From Streptomyces sp. GSL17-111 (GTDB lineage Bacteria > Actinomycetota > Actinomycetes > Streptomycetales > Streptomycetaceae), in assembly GCF_037911585.1 (NCBI RefSeq), contig NZ_JBAJNS010000001.1, forward strand, positions 2,169,001-2,233,000: a stretch of 64,000 nucleotides of DNA. The letters run 5' to 3'. Under the pieces are notes generated by a model. It was not told the DNA's origin. It did not search any database and saw only the letters and a list, made by a program, of their open reading frames with translations. Positions 47,213-55,983 of this stretch are shown piece after piece. Made by a program: the position numbers and the translations under genes. How positions within the stretch are numbered: the first letter of the stretch is position 1; each line of letters begins with the position of its first letter.

Positions 47213-48436
47213 CTACCCGGCCCCGGCGTCGGCGTCGGCGTCGGCGTCGGTTCCGACGTCGGCGGGCTCGGCCCCGGCGTCGGGCTCGGCGTTCAGATGG
47301 ACGCGGGGGACGCGGGAGCCGACGCGGGTGACGATCTCGTACCCGATCGTGCCGACGGCCCGCGCCCAGTCCTCCGCCGTCGGCTCGCCCGAGTCGCCGG
47401 GGCCGAACAGCACGGCCTCGTCCCCGGCCTCGGCGCCGTCTCCGCCGAGGTCCACGACGAACTGGTCCATCGCCACCCGCCCGGCCACCGTCCGCAGCTT
47501 CCCCGCGACGAGGACGGGACCGCAGCCCGACGCGTGCCGGGGAACGCCGTCGGCGTACCCGGCCGGGACGAGGGCGAGCGTCGTCGGGCCCGGCGTGGTG
47601 TAGGTGAGCCCGTAGGAGACGCCGTGCCCGCCGGGCACCCGCTTGACGTTCGCCAGGTCGGCGCTGAGCCGCATCGCCGGGCGCAGCCCGAATTCCTCCG
47701 GCACCCCGATCTCGGGGGCGGGCGAGAGCCCGTAGACGGAGACGCCGGGGCGCACGAGGTCGAAGTGGGACGCGGGGAGGGTGAGCGTGGCGGGCGAGTT
47801 GGCCAGGTGCCGGACCTCGGGGCGCAGCCCGGCCCGCTCGGCCTGGGCCAGCGCCTCGCGGAACGCGGTCAGCTGCACGGCGATCGAGGGGTGCCCCGGC
47901 TCGTCGGCGCAGGCGAAGTGCGACCACAGACCGGTGACGCGCACGGCGCCCTCCGCCTCGGCGGCGCGGGCGGCGGCCACCAGGGCCGGCCAGTCGGCGG
48001 GCTGGCAGCCGTTGCGGCCCAGCCCGGTGTCGGCCTTGAGGTGGACGCGGGCGGTGCGGCCCGTCGTGCGGGCGGCGGCCACGATCTCGTCCAGCGCCCA
48101 CAGGGCGCTCGCGGAGACGTCGACGTCCGCCTCGACTGCGCGCGCCCAGGGGCCGCCGGGCGTCCACAGCCACGCGAGCACCGGGCCGGTGTCCCCGGCC
48201 GCGCGCAGGGCCAGCGCCTCCTCGGGGGTGGCCGTCCCCAGCCAGTCGGACCCGGCCCGGCGGGCGGCGCGGGCGCACGGGAGCAGGCCGTGCCCGTAGG
48301 CGTCCGCCTTGACGACCGCCATGAGCCCGGCGCCCCCGGCCGCCCGGGCGCGCAGGGCCCGCACGTTCGCGCGCACGGCGGCGAGGTCGATCTCGGCCCG
48401 GACGCGCGGCGGGCGGGTGGCGGGTGCGCTGTTCAC
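47213..48436 (-). CDS. alr: Alanine racemase
   Basis: 407 residues. The PLP lysine lies in LMAVVKADAYGHG, and the second catalytic residue, Tyr, lies in YGLTYTTPGPTT. The remaining fold-type III barrel and the C-terminal beta domain (RVAMDQFVVDLGG) are complete. It makes D-alanine for peptidoglycan. The tail ends in a repeated Asp-Ala run (DADADADAGAG) that comes from a short GTCGGC-type tandem repeat and is probably dispensable. It is followed four bases later by the hydrolase gene. Confidence 0.95.
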   Translation of the reverse strand: MNSAPATRPPRVRAEIDLAAVRANVRALRARAAGGAGLMAVVKADAYGHGLLPCARAARRAGSDWLGTATPEEALALRAAGDTGPVLAWLWTPGGPWARAVEADVDVSASALWALDEIVAAARTTGRTARVHLKADTGLGRNGCQPADWPALVAAARAAEAEGAVRVTGLWSHFACADEPGHPSIAVQLTAFREALAQAERAGLRPEVRHLANSPATLTLPASHFDLVRPGVSVYGLSPAPEIGVPEEFGLRPAMRLSADLANVKRVPGGHGVSYGLTYTTPGPTTLALVPAGYADGVPRHASGCGPVLVAGKLRTVAGRVAMDQFVVDLGGDGAEAGDEAVLFGPGDSGEPTAEDWARAVGTIGYEIVTRVGSRVPRVHLNAEPDAGAEPADVGTDADADADAGAG

Positions 48437-48448
48437 GGCACCAGTGTC

Positions 48449-49891
48449 TCAGGCACCGTGCGGGCGGGCCGCGCACACCTCGCGCCAGGCCGCCGGGAGG
48501 GCGGCGGCGACGTCGGACGCGGCGGGCGGCGCCGTGGCCGTCCGGCCCGCCACCCCGTGCAGGTAGGCCCCGGCGGCGGCGGCGTCCCGGGCGTCGAGCC
48601 CGGCGGCGAGCAGCGCGCCGATCAGGCCGGAGAGGACGTCGCCGCTGCCCGCGGTGGCGAGCCAGCCGGTGCCGGTGGGGTTGGCCCGCACGGGCCCGCC
48701 GTCCGGCCCGGCGACGAGCGTGGCGGAGCCCTTGAGCAGGACGGTCGCCCGGTAGCGGTCGGCCAGCCGCCGCACGGCGTCGAGCATGCCCGCCTCGACG
48801 GCGGCCCGGGAGGTGTCCAGCAGGGCGGCGGCCTCACCGGCGTGCGGGGTCAGCACCGTCGGGGCGCGGCGGGCCCGCACGGCCGCGACGTCGGCCAGCC
48901 GCAGCCCGTCGGCGTCGATCAGCACCGGGACCTCGGCGTCCAGCACCTCGCGGACGGCCCGCTCCGCCCCGGCGCCGCCGCCCAGCCCCGATCCGACGGC
49001 CCACGCCTGCACCCGGCCCGCGTGCTCCGGGGAGCCGTCGGTGACCAGCGCCTCGGGGTGCCGGGCGATCACCTCGGCGGCGGCCGTGCCCGCGTAGCGC
49101 ACGGCCCCGGCGCCCCCGCGCAGCGCCCCGGAGACGGCCAGCACGGCGGCGCCCGGGTACTGCGCCGAGCCGGCGGCGACGCCCACGACGCCCCGCCGGT
49201 ACTTGTCGGTGTCGGCGCCCGGCCGGGGCAGCAGGGCGGCCACGTCGGCGTGCTGCGGCGCCTCCACGTCGGGCGTGGCGGGCAGGTGCGGCGCCAGGCC
49301 GATGTCGACGAGCCGCACCGCCCCGGCGCGGCTGCGGGCGGGCTCGACGAGCAGGCCGGGCTTCCACGCGCCGAACGTCACCGTCGCCACCGCCCGGACG
49401 GCCTCGCCCTCGACCTCGCCGGTGTCGGCGTTCACCCCGCTCGGCAGGTCCACGGCGAGGACGGGAGCGGTGACGCCGCGCAGCAGGCGGGCGGCGTTCT
49501 CCCGCAGGCCGCCCGTGCCGCCGATGCCGGTGATGCCGTCCAGCACCAGATCGGCCCCGTCGAGCACGGCCTCCTCGGCCCCGACGGCACGGCCGCCCGC
49601 CCGGCGGAGCGCGGCGAGCCCGCCGGGGTGGACGCGGTCGGGGCTCAGCAGCACGGCGGTGACCCCGGCGCCGCGCCGCGCGAGCCGGGCCCCCGCGTAC
49701 AGGGCGTCGCCGCCGTTGTCCCCGCTGCCGACCAGGAGGGCGACGCGGGTGCCGTAGACGCGGCCGAGCAGGTCGGCCGCGGCGGCGGCCAGCCCGGCGG
49801 CGGCGCGTTGCATGAGGGCGCCCTCGGGGAGCCGTGCCATCAGCTCCCGCTCGGCGTGCCGTACGACCTCGACCCGGTAGGCGTTCCGCAT
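48449..49891 (-). CDS. nnr: Bifunctional NAD(P)HX epimerase/dehydratase
   Basis: 480 residues from the ATG at 49891 (MRNAYRVEVVRHAE). The N-terminal YjeF-N epimerase domain has VALLVGSGDNGGDALYAGARL. The C-terminal ADP-dependent dehydratase domain has PTVLTPHAGEAAALL and the TAGSGDVLSGLIGALLA signature. The enzyme repairs hydrated NADH and NADPH. In Streptomyces it normally follows acpS closely; here acpS is nearly 7 kb away because the peptide cluster lies between. It is 12 bases from alr. Confidence 0.93.
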   Translation of the reverse strand: MRNAYRVEVVRHAERELMARLPEGALMQRAAAGLAAAAADLLGRVYGTRVALLVGSGDNGGDALYAGARLARRGAGVTAVLLSPDRVHPGGLAALRRAGGRAVGAEEAVLDGADLVLDGITGIGGTGGLRENAARLLRGVTAPVLAVDLPSGVNADTGEVEGEAVRAVATVTFGAWKPGLLVEPARSRAGAVRLVDIGLAPHLPATPDVEAPQHADVAALLPRPGADTDKYRRGVVGVAAGSAQYPGAAVLAVSGALRGGAGAVRYAGTAAAEVIARHPEALVTDGSPEHAGRVQAWAVGSGLGGGAGAERAVREVLDAEVPVLIDADGLRLADVAAVRARRAPTVLTPHAGEAAALLDTSRAAVEAGMLDAVRRLADRYRATVLLKGSATLVAGPDGGPVRANPTGTGWLATAGSGDVLSGLIGALLAAGLDARDAAAAGAYLHGVAGRTATAPPAASDVAAALPAAWREVCAARPHGA

Positions 49892-49919
49892 GGCCGCCAG
49901 CGTAGGCGCTGACGACCAC

Positions 49920-50203
49920 CGGGGCCGGAGTCGGCACGTGCCGCGTGATGACGAGGCGTTCGCAACGAAGAAGGACCACGTGATCGGCCGGATGACGATC
50001 GGTGAACTCACGCCGCTGTGGGGCTGGACCGAGGAAGAGCAAGTACAGCCCGCATACGTTCTTCACACGACGGTGCAGCACTTTGAGTGCGCTGGTCAGC
50101 GAGTGGATTCCCTGCGCGCCGAGCGGCGGTGCGCGGACAGCAGTCGGGCCGTGCACTCCACCACGTGGCGCGGGGCATCAAGAAGGGCAACGTAGGTGAC
50201 CAT
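49920..50203 (-). pseudogene. Decayed N-terminal fragment of a DDE-type transposase
   Basis: From the ATG at 50203 the frame gives MVTYVALLDAPRHVVECTARL and LLSAHRR, which resembles the opening of Streptomyces IS5/HARBI-like transposases. The frame then breaks. Further short stretches in other frames (HRRVKN, RTYAG, then VSSPIVIRPI) resemble the next helix-turn-helix part. No catalytic DDE region is left. It sits at the left border of the RiPP-like cluster. Recognition is from memory and needs a search. Confidence 0.45.
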
Positions 50204-50651
50204 TGTGGCCTGCAGGCTCAGCGGACGATCTTGTGGTGAGAGCCGTCCCACCAGGGGCTTTGCGTCTGCCCGCACGCGGGTTGCCACCCTCCCGCCCGGT
50301 AGGCCCCTCAACAACCGACCCTGCGAAGATCATTTCACGGGGAATCATTGCTGGATCTCATCGGTCTGCCCTGACCAGCCATTCCCCTTGATCAGTACGA
50401 TCTCGAATCAGCCCTGTGGCATGCAGCGCGCGGCCGCAGAGGCCCGCCCGCTGCTATTCGGCGTGCACCTGGAGATCAACTACCCAACGCCCTGAAGCGT
50501 ACTTCTTGATCAGGAACAGAGTTCGCACGCGGTGTTGTGACAGGCCTCACTGTTCGATACGCTCGCGGTCCTCGATGGGAAAACGTCCGACTAATGCAGG
50601 GGCCATTGTGGGTGCGTTCGTGTCGGCAATACTCTCCCGGTGCAATTCTTG
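50204..50651. other. Non-coding left flank of the RiPP-like cluster
   Basis: About 450 bases with no convincing gene. Composition is somewhat AT-richer than the flanking core, especially at 50330-50400 and 50500-50660. It should hold the promoter of the MFS-peptidase-precursor operon. A sequence resembling an IS end may lie near 50200-50240, but no matching partner was found. Confidence 0.45.
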
Positions 50652-51908
50652 ATGGACGCAGCCGAAGAGAAGTTAAGACCTTCGAGCCCTGGCTTACCCG
50701 ACAGCCAGTCCTCGTCCCCGTTCCGCAAACGAGATTTCTTTCTCTTCTGGACGGCGGGTGCCGTCGATGGTCTCGGCACCCACGCCTCCTCCCTCGTCCT
50801 GCCCCTCATTCTGCTCGGTGCTGGACATCCGGCCGGCCTCGTCGGCCTCGTGACGTCGGTGGCTCTGGTCAGCGGGCTGGTGGTCTCGCCCGCGGCGGGC
50901 GTACTCGCCGACCGGTGGCCGCGCAAGCCGATGATGTACACGGCGGCCATCGTCGCGGCGGGCGCCATGGGATCGGTGTTCGTGGCCGTGGCCCTCGGCC
51001 ACGTCGTCCTCGCCCACGTACTCGTCGCGGCCGTGATCGAACAGGCGGCCAGTGCCACCTACGGGGCGGCCGCCTCCGGGACGATCCGGCGACTGGTGCC
51101 GTCCGGCGAGTACACCCGGGCGATCGGATACCTGCAGGCGCGGGACCAGGCTGTGCAGATCGTCGGGCCCACGGTGGGCGGCGTGCTGTACCAGTTGGCA
51201 CGCTGGGTGCCGCTGCTCGCGGACACGGTGTCGTTCCTGCTGGTGGCGGTGCTGAGCAGGGCGATCCGCACGGACCTGACGCCCGTGCGGGAGGGGCCTG
51301 CCGCATCGTTCGTTCGTGACCTCACCGAGGGACTGCGCTTCGTGTGGGCCGAACCCTTCCTGCGCTTCGTGATGATGTGGACCGCCGGGATCAACGCGCT
51401 GCTCGGCGCGCTGTACTTCCACGCCGTGGTCGCCTCCCACGCCCAAGGCGCCAGCCCCTCCTCGATCGGGCTCATCCTGACCCTGGCCGGCGTCGGTGGG
51501 CTGCTGGGCGCACTCGCCGCACCGTGGCTGGTGCGGCGGATTCCGGCCGGGTGGATCGTGACCGGCGCGTCGTGGGCCATGGTGCCGACGGCGACCGGTC
51601 TCGCGTTCGCTTCCGAGATCTGGTTCTACGGGCTGATGCTGAGCTGCGTGTCGCTGATCGTGCCCTCCGTCGTCGTCGTTCTGCAGACCCGAGCGGTGCT
51701 GGTCACTCCGGACCGGCTGCTGGCCCGGATGGGAACCGTTCTGGGCACCGCCGGCCAGGGAGTCGCTGTGCTCGCGCCGGTGGCGGCGGGGGTCTTCGTG
51801 AGCGCGTACGGCGGCCGGTCGGTGGCCTTGGGCTGTGCGGGCGCGTTCGCCGGGCTGGCGTTGTACGCGACCATCAGAGCCCGGCTCGTGACGGGAGGGA
51901 CGCCGTGA
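50652..51908 (+). CDS. MFS exporter of RiPP-like cluster
   Basis: 418 residues from the ATG at 50652; a GTG at 50640 is also possible, and neither has a good ribosome site, so the mRNA may be leaderless. Twelve hydrophobic segments are suggested. The loop motif ADRWPRKPMMY after helix 2 is the MFS signature. The group is that of drug and siderophore exporters. It ends in a GTGA overlap with the S9 peptidase gene, so the two are coupled. A role in exporting the matured peptide and in self-protection is the natural inference. Confidence 0.85.
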   Translation: MDAAEEKLRPSSPGLPDSQSSSPFRKRDFFLFWTAGAVDGLGTHASSLVLPLILLGAGHPAGLVGLVTSVALVSGLVVSPAAGVLADRWPRKPMMYTAAIVAAGAMGSVFVAVALGHVVLAHVLVAAVIEQAASATYGAAASGTIRRLVPSGEYTRAIGYLQARDQAVQIVGPTVGGVLYQLARWVPLLADTVSFLLVAVLSRAIRTDLTPVREGPAASFVRDLTEGLRFVWAEPFLRFVMMWTAGINALLGALYFHAVVASHAQGASPSSIGLILTLAGVGGLLGALAAPWLVRRIPAGWIVTGASWAMVPTATGLAFASEIWFYGLMLSCVSLIVPSVVVVLQTRAVLVTPDRLLARMGTVLGTAGQGVAVLAPVAAGVFVSAYGGRSVALGCAGAFAGLALYATIRARLVTGGTP

Positions 51909-53752
51909 CGCCGGCCGCGCCGAGGGCGGCCACGCGGGCCTACGGCGTCTACCGGCCGGTCCTGCCGGTGACCAGCCCCCGGCATCCGGACCGGATGGTG
52001 TACACCGGGGACGCCGACGGCCGGTGCGAAATCTTCACGTGGGACCGCTCCAGCGGCGTCGGACGGCAGGTCACAGACCGTCCGCACGGCACGCTGCTGT
52101 GCGCCATCGACGGCGAGGAGGCCGTCTGGTGGTTCGACGAGGACCGCGATGGCAGCGGCTGCTGGCGCACCCAGGCCTTCAACGGCGGCCCGGACCACCC
52201 GGCACTTGCCGGCGTGCCGCAAGGACGGCCCGCCGGGTTGGCACTGGCTGCCGGGGGCACGGTGGCCGTCGGCGTCCGGAGCCCCGAAGGGCTCAGCGTC
52301 CATCTGGGGCGGCGCGGTGGCGCCGGTACTCCGGTTCTGCGCACCACAGGCTCCGGCACGCTATGTGACCTGGCACCAGACGGCGGGCTGCTGGCGGTGT
52401 CCGGGCCGGCACACTCCGCGCATGCCGTGACGCTGCTGACCCCGGACGGCACCACCGTCGCCGTGCTCTCCGGGGTTAGGGAACGTACCTGGGCCCTAGG
52501 CTTCGCGCCCGCACTCCACCCGCTGCCCGATCCGGCGCCGTCCTCCGGTTCCACACCGGTGCCCGGTCGACCTCTGCTCCTGGTGATGCGCGAGCGGGCC
52601 GGCCGCTACCACCTCGGCACCTGGTCATCCGGGCGCGGCCTGGAGTTGCTGCCCTGGTGCTCGTTCGACACCGAGACGACCGCCCGCTGGTATCCCGGCC
52701 CGGGAGACACCCGGATTCTGCTGCGGCAGGACCGGCACGGGCGCAGTCAGCTGTTCACCGCCGAACTGGACCGACACCGGCTGACCCGGATACCGACCCC
52801 GGAGGGCAGCATCCTGGACGCGTCCCCCGCTGCCGACGGTGACGTGCATTTCATCTGGACCGATGCGGTGACCGTGCCGCAGGCGTTGTCCCTGTCGGGT
52901 AGGCCGCTGCCAGGGCAGAGCCGGTGGCGTCTCCCCCGGTTCGGCCACCGCCAGGACCTGTGGACACCCGGGCCGGATGGTCCGGTGCACACCTTCGTCA
53001 CCACACCCTCCGACCGCCCCGCACCCTACCCACTGGTCCTGCTCGTCCACGGCGGCCCGGCCGACCACGACCGCGACGCCTACGACCCCATGGTGCAGGC
53101 CCTCGTCAGCTCGGGCTACGCCGTCGCCCGCGTCAACTACCGGGGTTCGACGGGCTACGGACCGCGTTGGCGCTCCGCCTACTCCGAGGGCGTCGGACAC
53201 ACGCAGGTGGCCGATCTGGTGCGGGCCCGTGCCGAGCTGCTTGAGCGAGGCATCGGCCGTGAGGGTGCCGTGGGCCTGTGCGGCACCTCGTGGGGCGGGT
53301 ATCTGACGCTGCTGGCCATGGGGACCCGACCGGATCTGTGGGACGCCGGAGTCGCCGTCAAGCCGCTGGCCGACTGCGCCACGGCCTTCTGGCACTCCAC
53401 TCCCGAACTCCAGGTGCTGGACACCGCACTGTTCGGAGGCACGCCGGACCAGGTGCCCGACGCCTACGCCCATGCGTCCCCGTCCTCCTACGCGACCGCC
53501 ATCTGCTCCCCGCTCCTGGTCGTCGCCGCGCGGTGGGACGTCAAGTGCCCGCCGGAGCAGATCGCGGCATACCTGGACGTGCTGCGCGCGGGCGGGGTGG
53601 CCCACGAGCTGATGTGGCTGGACTCCGGCCATGACGGCTACGACGGCGCGGACCACCTGGCCGTGATCAGACGGACCCTCAGTTTTCTCGGCCGCGGGCT
53701 GCCCACGGCATCCGTACGGGCCGAGCCGCCCCAGCAGCCGGAGAGGAGGTGA
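51905..53752 (+). CDS. S9 prolyl-oligopeptidase-type serine peptidase of RiPP-like cluster
   Basis: 615 residues from the GTG at 51905 that overlaps the MFS stop. Residues ~1-360 have the repeated beta-strand pattern of a propeller (RMVYTGDADGRCEIFTWD, for example). The alpha/beta hydrolase domain follows, with nucleophile S462 in CGTSWGGYL, D545 in ARWDVKCPPE and H576 in DSGHDGYDG, so the triad is complete. No signal peptide is seen, so it acts in the cytoplasm. The precursor gene starts five bases after its stop. It probably trims the leader or follower of the modified peptide; propeller-gated S9 enzymes prefer short peptides. Confidence 0.88.
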   Translation: MTPAAPRAATRAYGVYRPVLPVTSPRHPDRMVYTGDADGRCEIFTWDRSSGVGRQVTDRPHGTLLCAIDGEEAVWWFDEDRDGSGCWRTQAFNGGPDHPALAGVPQGRPAGLALAAGGTVAVGVRSPEGLSVHLGRRGGAGTPVLRTTGSGTLCDLAPDGGLLAVSGPAHSAHAVTLLTPDGTTVAVLSGVRERTWALGFAPALHPLPDPAPSSGSTPVPGRPLLLVMRERAGRYHLGTWSSGRGLELLPWCSFDTETTARWYPGPGDTRILLRQDRHGRSQLFTAELDRHRLTRIPTPEGSILDASPAADGDVHFIWTDAVTVPQALSLSGRPLPGQSRWRLPRFGHRQDLWTPGPDGPVHTFVTTPSDRPAPYPLVLLVHGGPADHDRDAYDPMVQALVSSGYAVARVNYRGSTGYGPRWRSAYSEGVGHTQVADLVRARAELLERGIGREGAVGLCGTSWGGYLTLLAMGTRPDLWDAGVAVKPLADCATAFWHSTPELQVLDTALFGGTPDQVPDAYAHASPSSYATAICSPLLVVAARWDVKCPPEQIAAYLDVLRAGGVAHELMWLDSGHDGYDGADHLAVIRRTLSFLGRGLPTASVRAEPPQQPERR

Positions 53753-53757
53753 ACATC

Positions 53758-53877
53758 ATGCAGAAGGACATCATCCACGGGGACCCGCTCGACGGCGACG
53801 AGGAGAGCCGCAAACCCGGCGTCGGCGTCGTCGTCTACCTCCGCTCCGCGGAGGAGATGGAGGACGAGGGCAAGTAG
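53758..53877 (+). CDS. Candidate RiPP precursor peptide (39 aa)
   Basis: 39 codons with a near-perfect GAGGAGGT ribosome site nine bases before the ATG. The first 19 residues are acidic (MQKDIIHGDPLDGDEESRK) and look like a leader. A hydrophobic core-like segment follows (PGVGVVVYLRS), then an acidic end (AEEMEDEGK). There is no Cys, and the only Ser and Tyr near the core are single. Position directly between the peptidase and the B12-radical SAM gene fits a precursor. The run of Val residues and the Tyr/Leu/Arg are the likely modification sites. Confidence 0.72.
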   Translation: MQKDIIHGDPLDGDEESRKPGVGVVVYLRSAEEMEDEGK

Positions 53878-53885
53878 CACGAGAT

Positions 53886-53914
53886 GCCGGCCTCGCACTC
53901 CATGCGGGGCCGGC
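53886..53914 (+). terminator. Stem-loop between precursor and maturase genes, possible attenuator
   Basis: Arms of 11 bases (GCCGGCCTCGC and GCGGGGCCGGC, one mismatch) around a seven-base loop, just after the precursor stop. No T-run follows. It could stop part of the transcripts and so give more precursor than enzyme mRNA. Confidence 0.45.
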
Positions 53915-54047
53915 CCCGCCTCGCCCTCCGGCCCCCACCGGATCGCCGACACGGTGTCCCTTCCCGGGCCTGACGGCTCCGCCGGCCGGACCGGACGCCT
54001 GACAGATGACTGAATCCGTGCACGGATCACCTGAGAAGAGGCCAGCC

Positions 54048-55949
54048 ATGCGCGTACTCCTGGTGAACATGCCCTGGGCCCCGATCGATCTCCCGTCGCT
54101 GGCCCTCGGAATTCTGAAACGCAGTGTCGATGAGCGCGTCACGAACGGAACAGCGGACATTCTCCACGCCAATATCGAGTATGTGGACTGGGTCACCAAG
54201 TCAACGGAGTTCTCGCTGGAGGACTACTCCTACTACGCGCTGGGATCCTATTTCCTGGGATGCGGTGACTGGGTTTTCTCCTCCGCCCTCTACGACGACC
54301 CCCAGTGGCGGGTTCCCGAATTCACCGAGGCGATGAGCAGCCGGGTGCGCGGGCCCCGGATGGAAATGACGAAGGCACTGCACGTGACCGCACCCGATTT
54401 CGTCCGGCACATAGCCGAGCGCATCGTGGAGCTGGCGCCGGACGTCGTGGGTTTCACGTCGACCTTTCAGCAGAACACCGCCGCTCTGGCCGCAGCCAAG
54501 TACGTCAAGCGCCTCGCATCGCACATCGCGACGGCCATGGGGGGCGCCAACTGCGACGGCAAGCAGGGCGAGGCCGTCCACCGCAACTTCCCCTTCGTCG
54601 ACTACGTCCTGCGCGGCGAGGGCGAAGTGTCTTTCCCCGCGCTGCTCAACGCGCTGGAGGCCGACGAACCGCTGTCGGATGTGCCGGGGCTGTGCTGGCG
54701 CGGCACGGACGGCTCCCGTGCGGTCAACGCCATGAGCTCCAAACCGCTGCCACCCGCTTCGATCCTGCCGCCGGACTACTCCGGGTACTTCGAGCGACTC
54801 GCTTCCTCCCACGCACGGCACTGGGTGGAACCCAAACTGGTGGTTGAGGGCGCGCGGGGCTGCTGGTGGGGTGAGAAGCACCACTGCACCTTCTGCGGGT
54901 TGAACGGTTCGTTCATGCAGTTCCGCAGCAAGAGCCCGGACGTGTTCTACGACGAGATCATCGAACTGGCCCGCAAACACCGGATTCTTGACATGTACGT
55001 CGTCGACAACATTCTGGACATGGGCTACGTGAAGACCGTGCTGCCGCGCATCATCGACAGCGGGTTCGACCTGCGCATGCACATCGAGATCAAGGCGAAC
55101 ATGCGGCAGGGTCAGCTCCAGACACTCGCCGACGCGGGCCTGATCTTCGTCCAGCCCGGCATCGAGAGCCTCAACAGCCGGGTGCTGACACTGATGGACA
55201 AGGGTGTGACCGGCTGCCAGAACGTACGGATGCTCCGCGACGCCGCCACCGTGGGCCTCTCGGTGGCCTGGAACTACCTGCACGGGTTCCCCGGCGAGGA
55301 CTCCGAGGACTACGACGACGTGGTGGCGCAACTGAGTGCGCTGGAGCACCTCAATCCGCCGGTCGGCCCATCCTCCCGGATCGCGATCGAGCGCTTCAGC
55401 CCGTACTTCAACGACCCCGGGCTCGGATTCTCCGAACTGCGGCCCGCCGAACCGTACCGGTTGACCTACGACCTCCCCGACGCCGAGATGTTCGACCTGG
55501 CGTACGTCTTCGATGTGCCGCCGCGCGGGATCGGCGAGGACGTCGTCCGCCGCCTCGACGAGGCCATCGCGCGCTGGAAGCGCAACTACGCCGGCAGCCG
55601 CCTCACCCACTGCGATCTGGAGGACCGGATCGTCCTGGTCAGCAAGCGGCCGGCCTTCGACTGGACCCACCTGGAGCTGACGGACCCCTTCGAACTGGCC
55701 CTGTTCCGGCTACTCGACCAGCCGCACACGGTGAGGGCCGCCGCTCGCAAACTGCACCCCGGCCACCAGATGGGCGAAGAGGCTCTGCGGCAGATTCTGG
55801 CGCGGTGGCGTGGGCTCGGGGTGGTCTTCGAGGACAGCGGGCAGTTCGTGCAGATCGCGCCGCCCGCGCTCAACGAGGAGTTCCTCCGCATCGACTTCAT
55901 GCGGCACACCTCCGCCGGTGACACCGAGCTCACCGCGACGTCCGCCTGA
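54048..55949 (+). CDS. B12-binding radical SAM RiPP maturase (rSAM-ocin-1 type)
   Basis: 633 residues from the ATG at 54048 (MRVLLVNMPWAP), behind GAAGAGG; an ATG at 54006 is possible but has no ribosome site. Residues 1-~200 form a cobalamin-binding-like domain (PDVVGFTSTFQQN to VDYVLRGEGEVSF). The radical SAM core follows with C272-x7-C280-x2-C283 (GCWWGEKHHCTFCGL), the wide spacing seen in ribosomal-peptide maturation radical SAM proteins. A C-terminal domain of ~200 residues may be the peptide-binding part. B12 radical SAM enzymes usually methylate unreactive carbons. Direct position after the precursor gene supports action on that peptide. Confidence 0.88.
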   Translation: MRVLLVNMPWAPIDLPSLALGILKRSVDERVTNGTADILHANIEYVDWVTKSTEFSLEDYSYYALGSYFLGCGDWVFSSALYDDPQWRVPEFTEAMSSRVRGPRMEMTKALHVTAPDFVRHIAERIVELAPDVVGFTSTFQQNTAALAAAKYVKRLASHIATAMGGANCDGKQGEAVHRNFPFVDYVLRGEGEVSFPALLNALEADEPLSDVPGLCWRGTDGSRAVNAMSSKPLPPASILPPDYSGYFERLASSHARHWVEPKLVVEGARGCWWGEKHHCTFCGLNGSFMQFRSKSPDVFYDEIIELARKHRILDMYVVDNILDMGYVKTVLPRIIDSGFDLRMHIEIKANMRQGQLQTLADAGLIFVQPGIESLNSRVLTLMDKGVTGCQNVRMLRDAATVGLSVAWNYLHGFPGEDSEDYDDVVAQLSALEHLNPPVGPSSRIAIERFSPYFNDPGLGFSELRPAEPYRLTYDLPDAEMFDLAYVFDVPPRGIGEDVVRRLDEAIARWKRNYAGSRLTHCDLEDRIVLVSKRPAFDWTHLELTDPFELALFRLLDQPHTVRAAARKLHPGHQMGEEALRQILARWRGLGVVFEDSGQFVQIAPPALNEEFLRIDFMRHTSAGDTELTATSA

Positions 55950-55983
55950 CCACCGCCGACGACCGCACCACGGAGAGACGACG

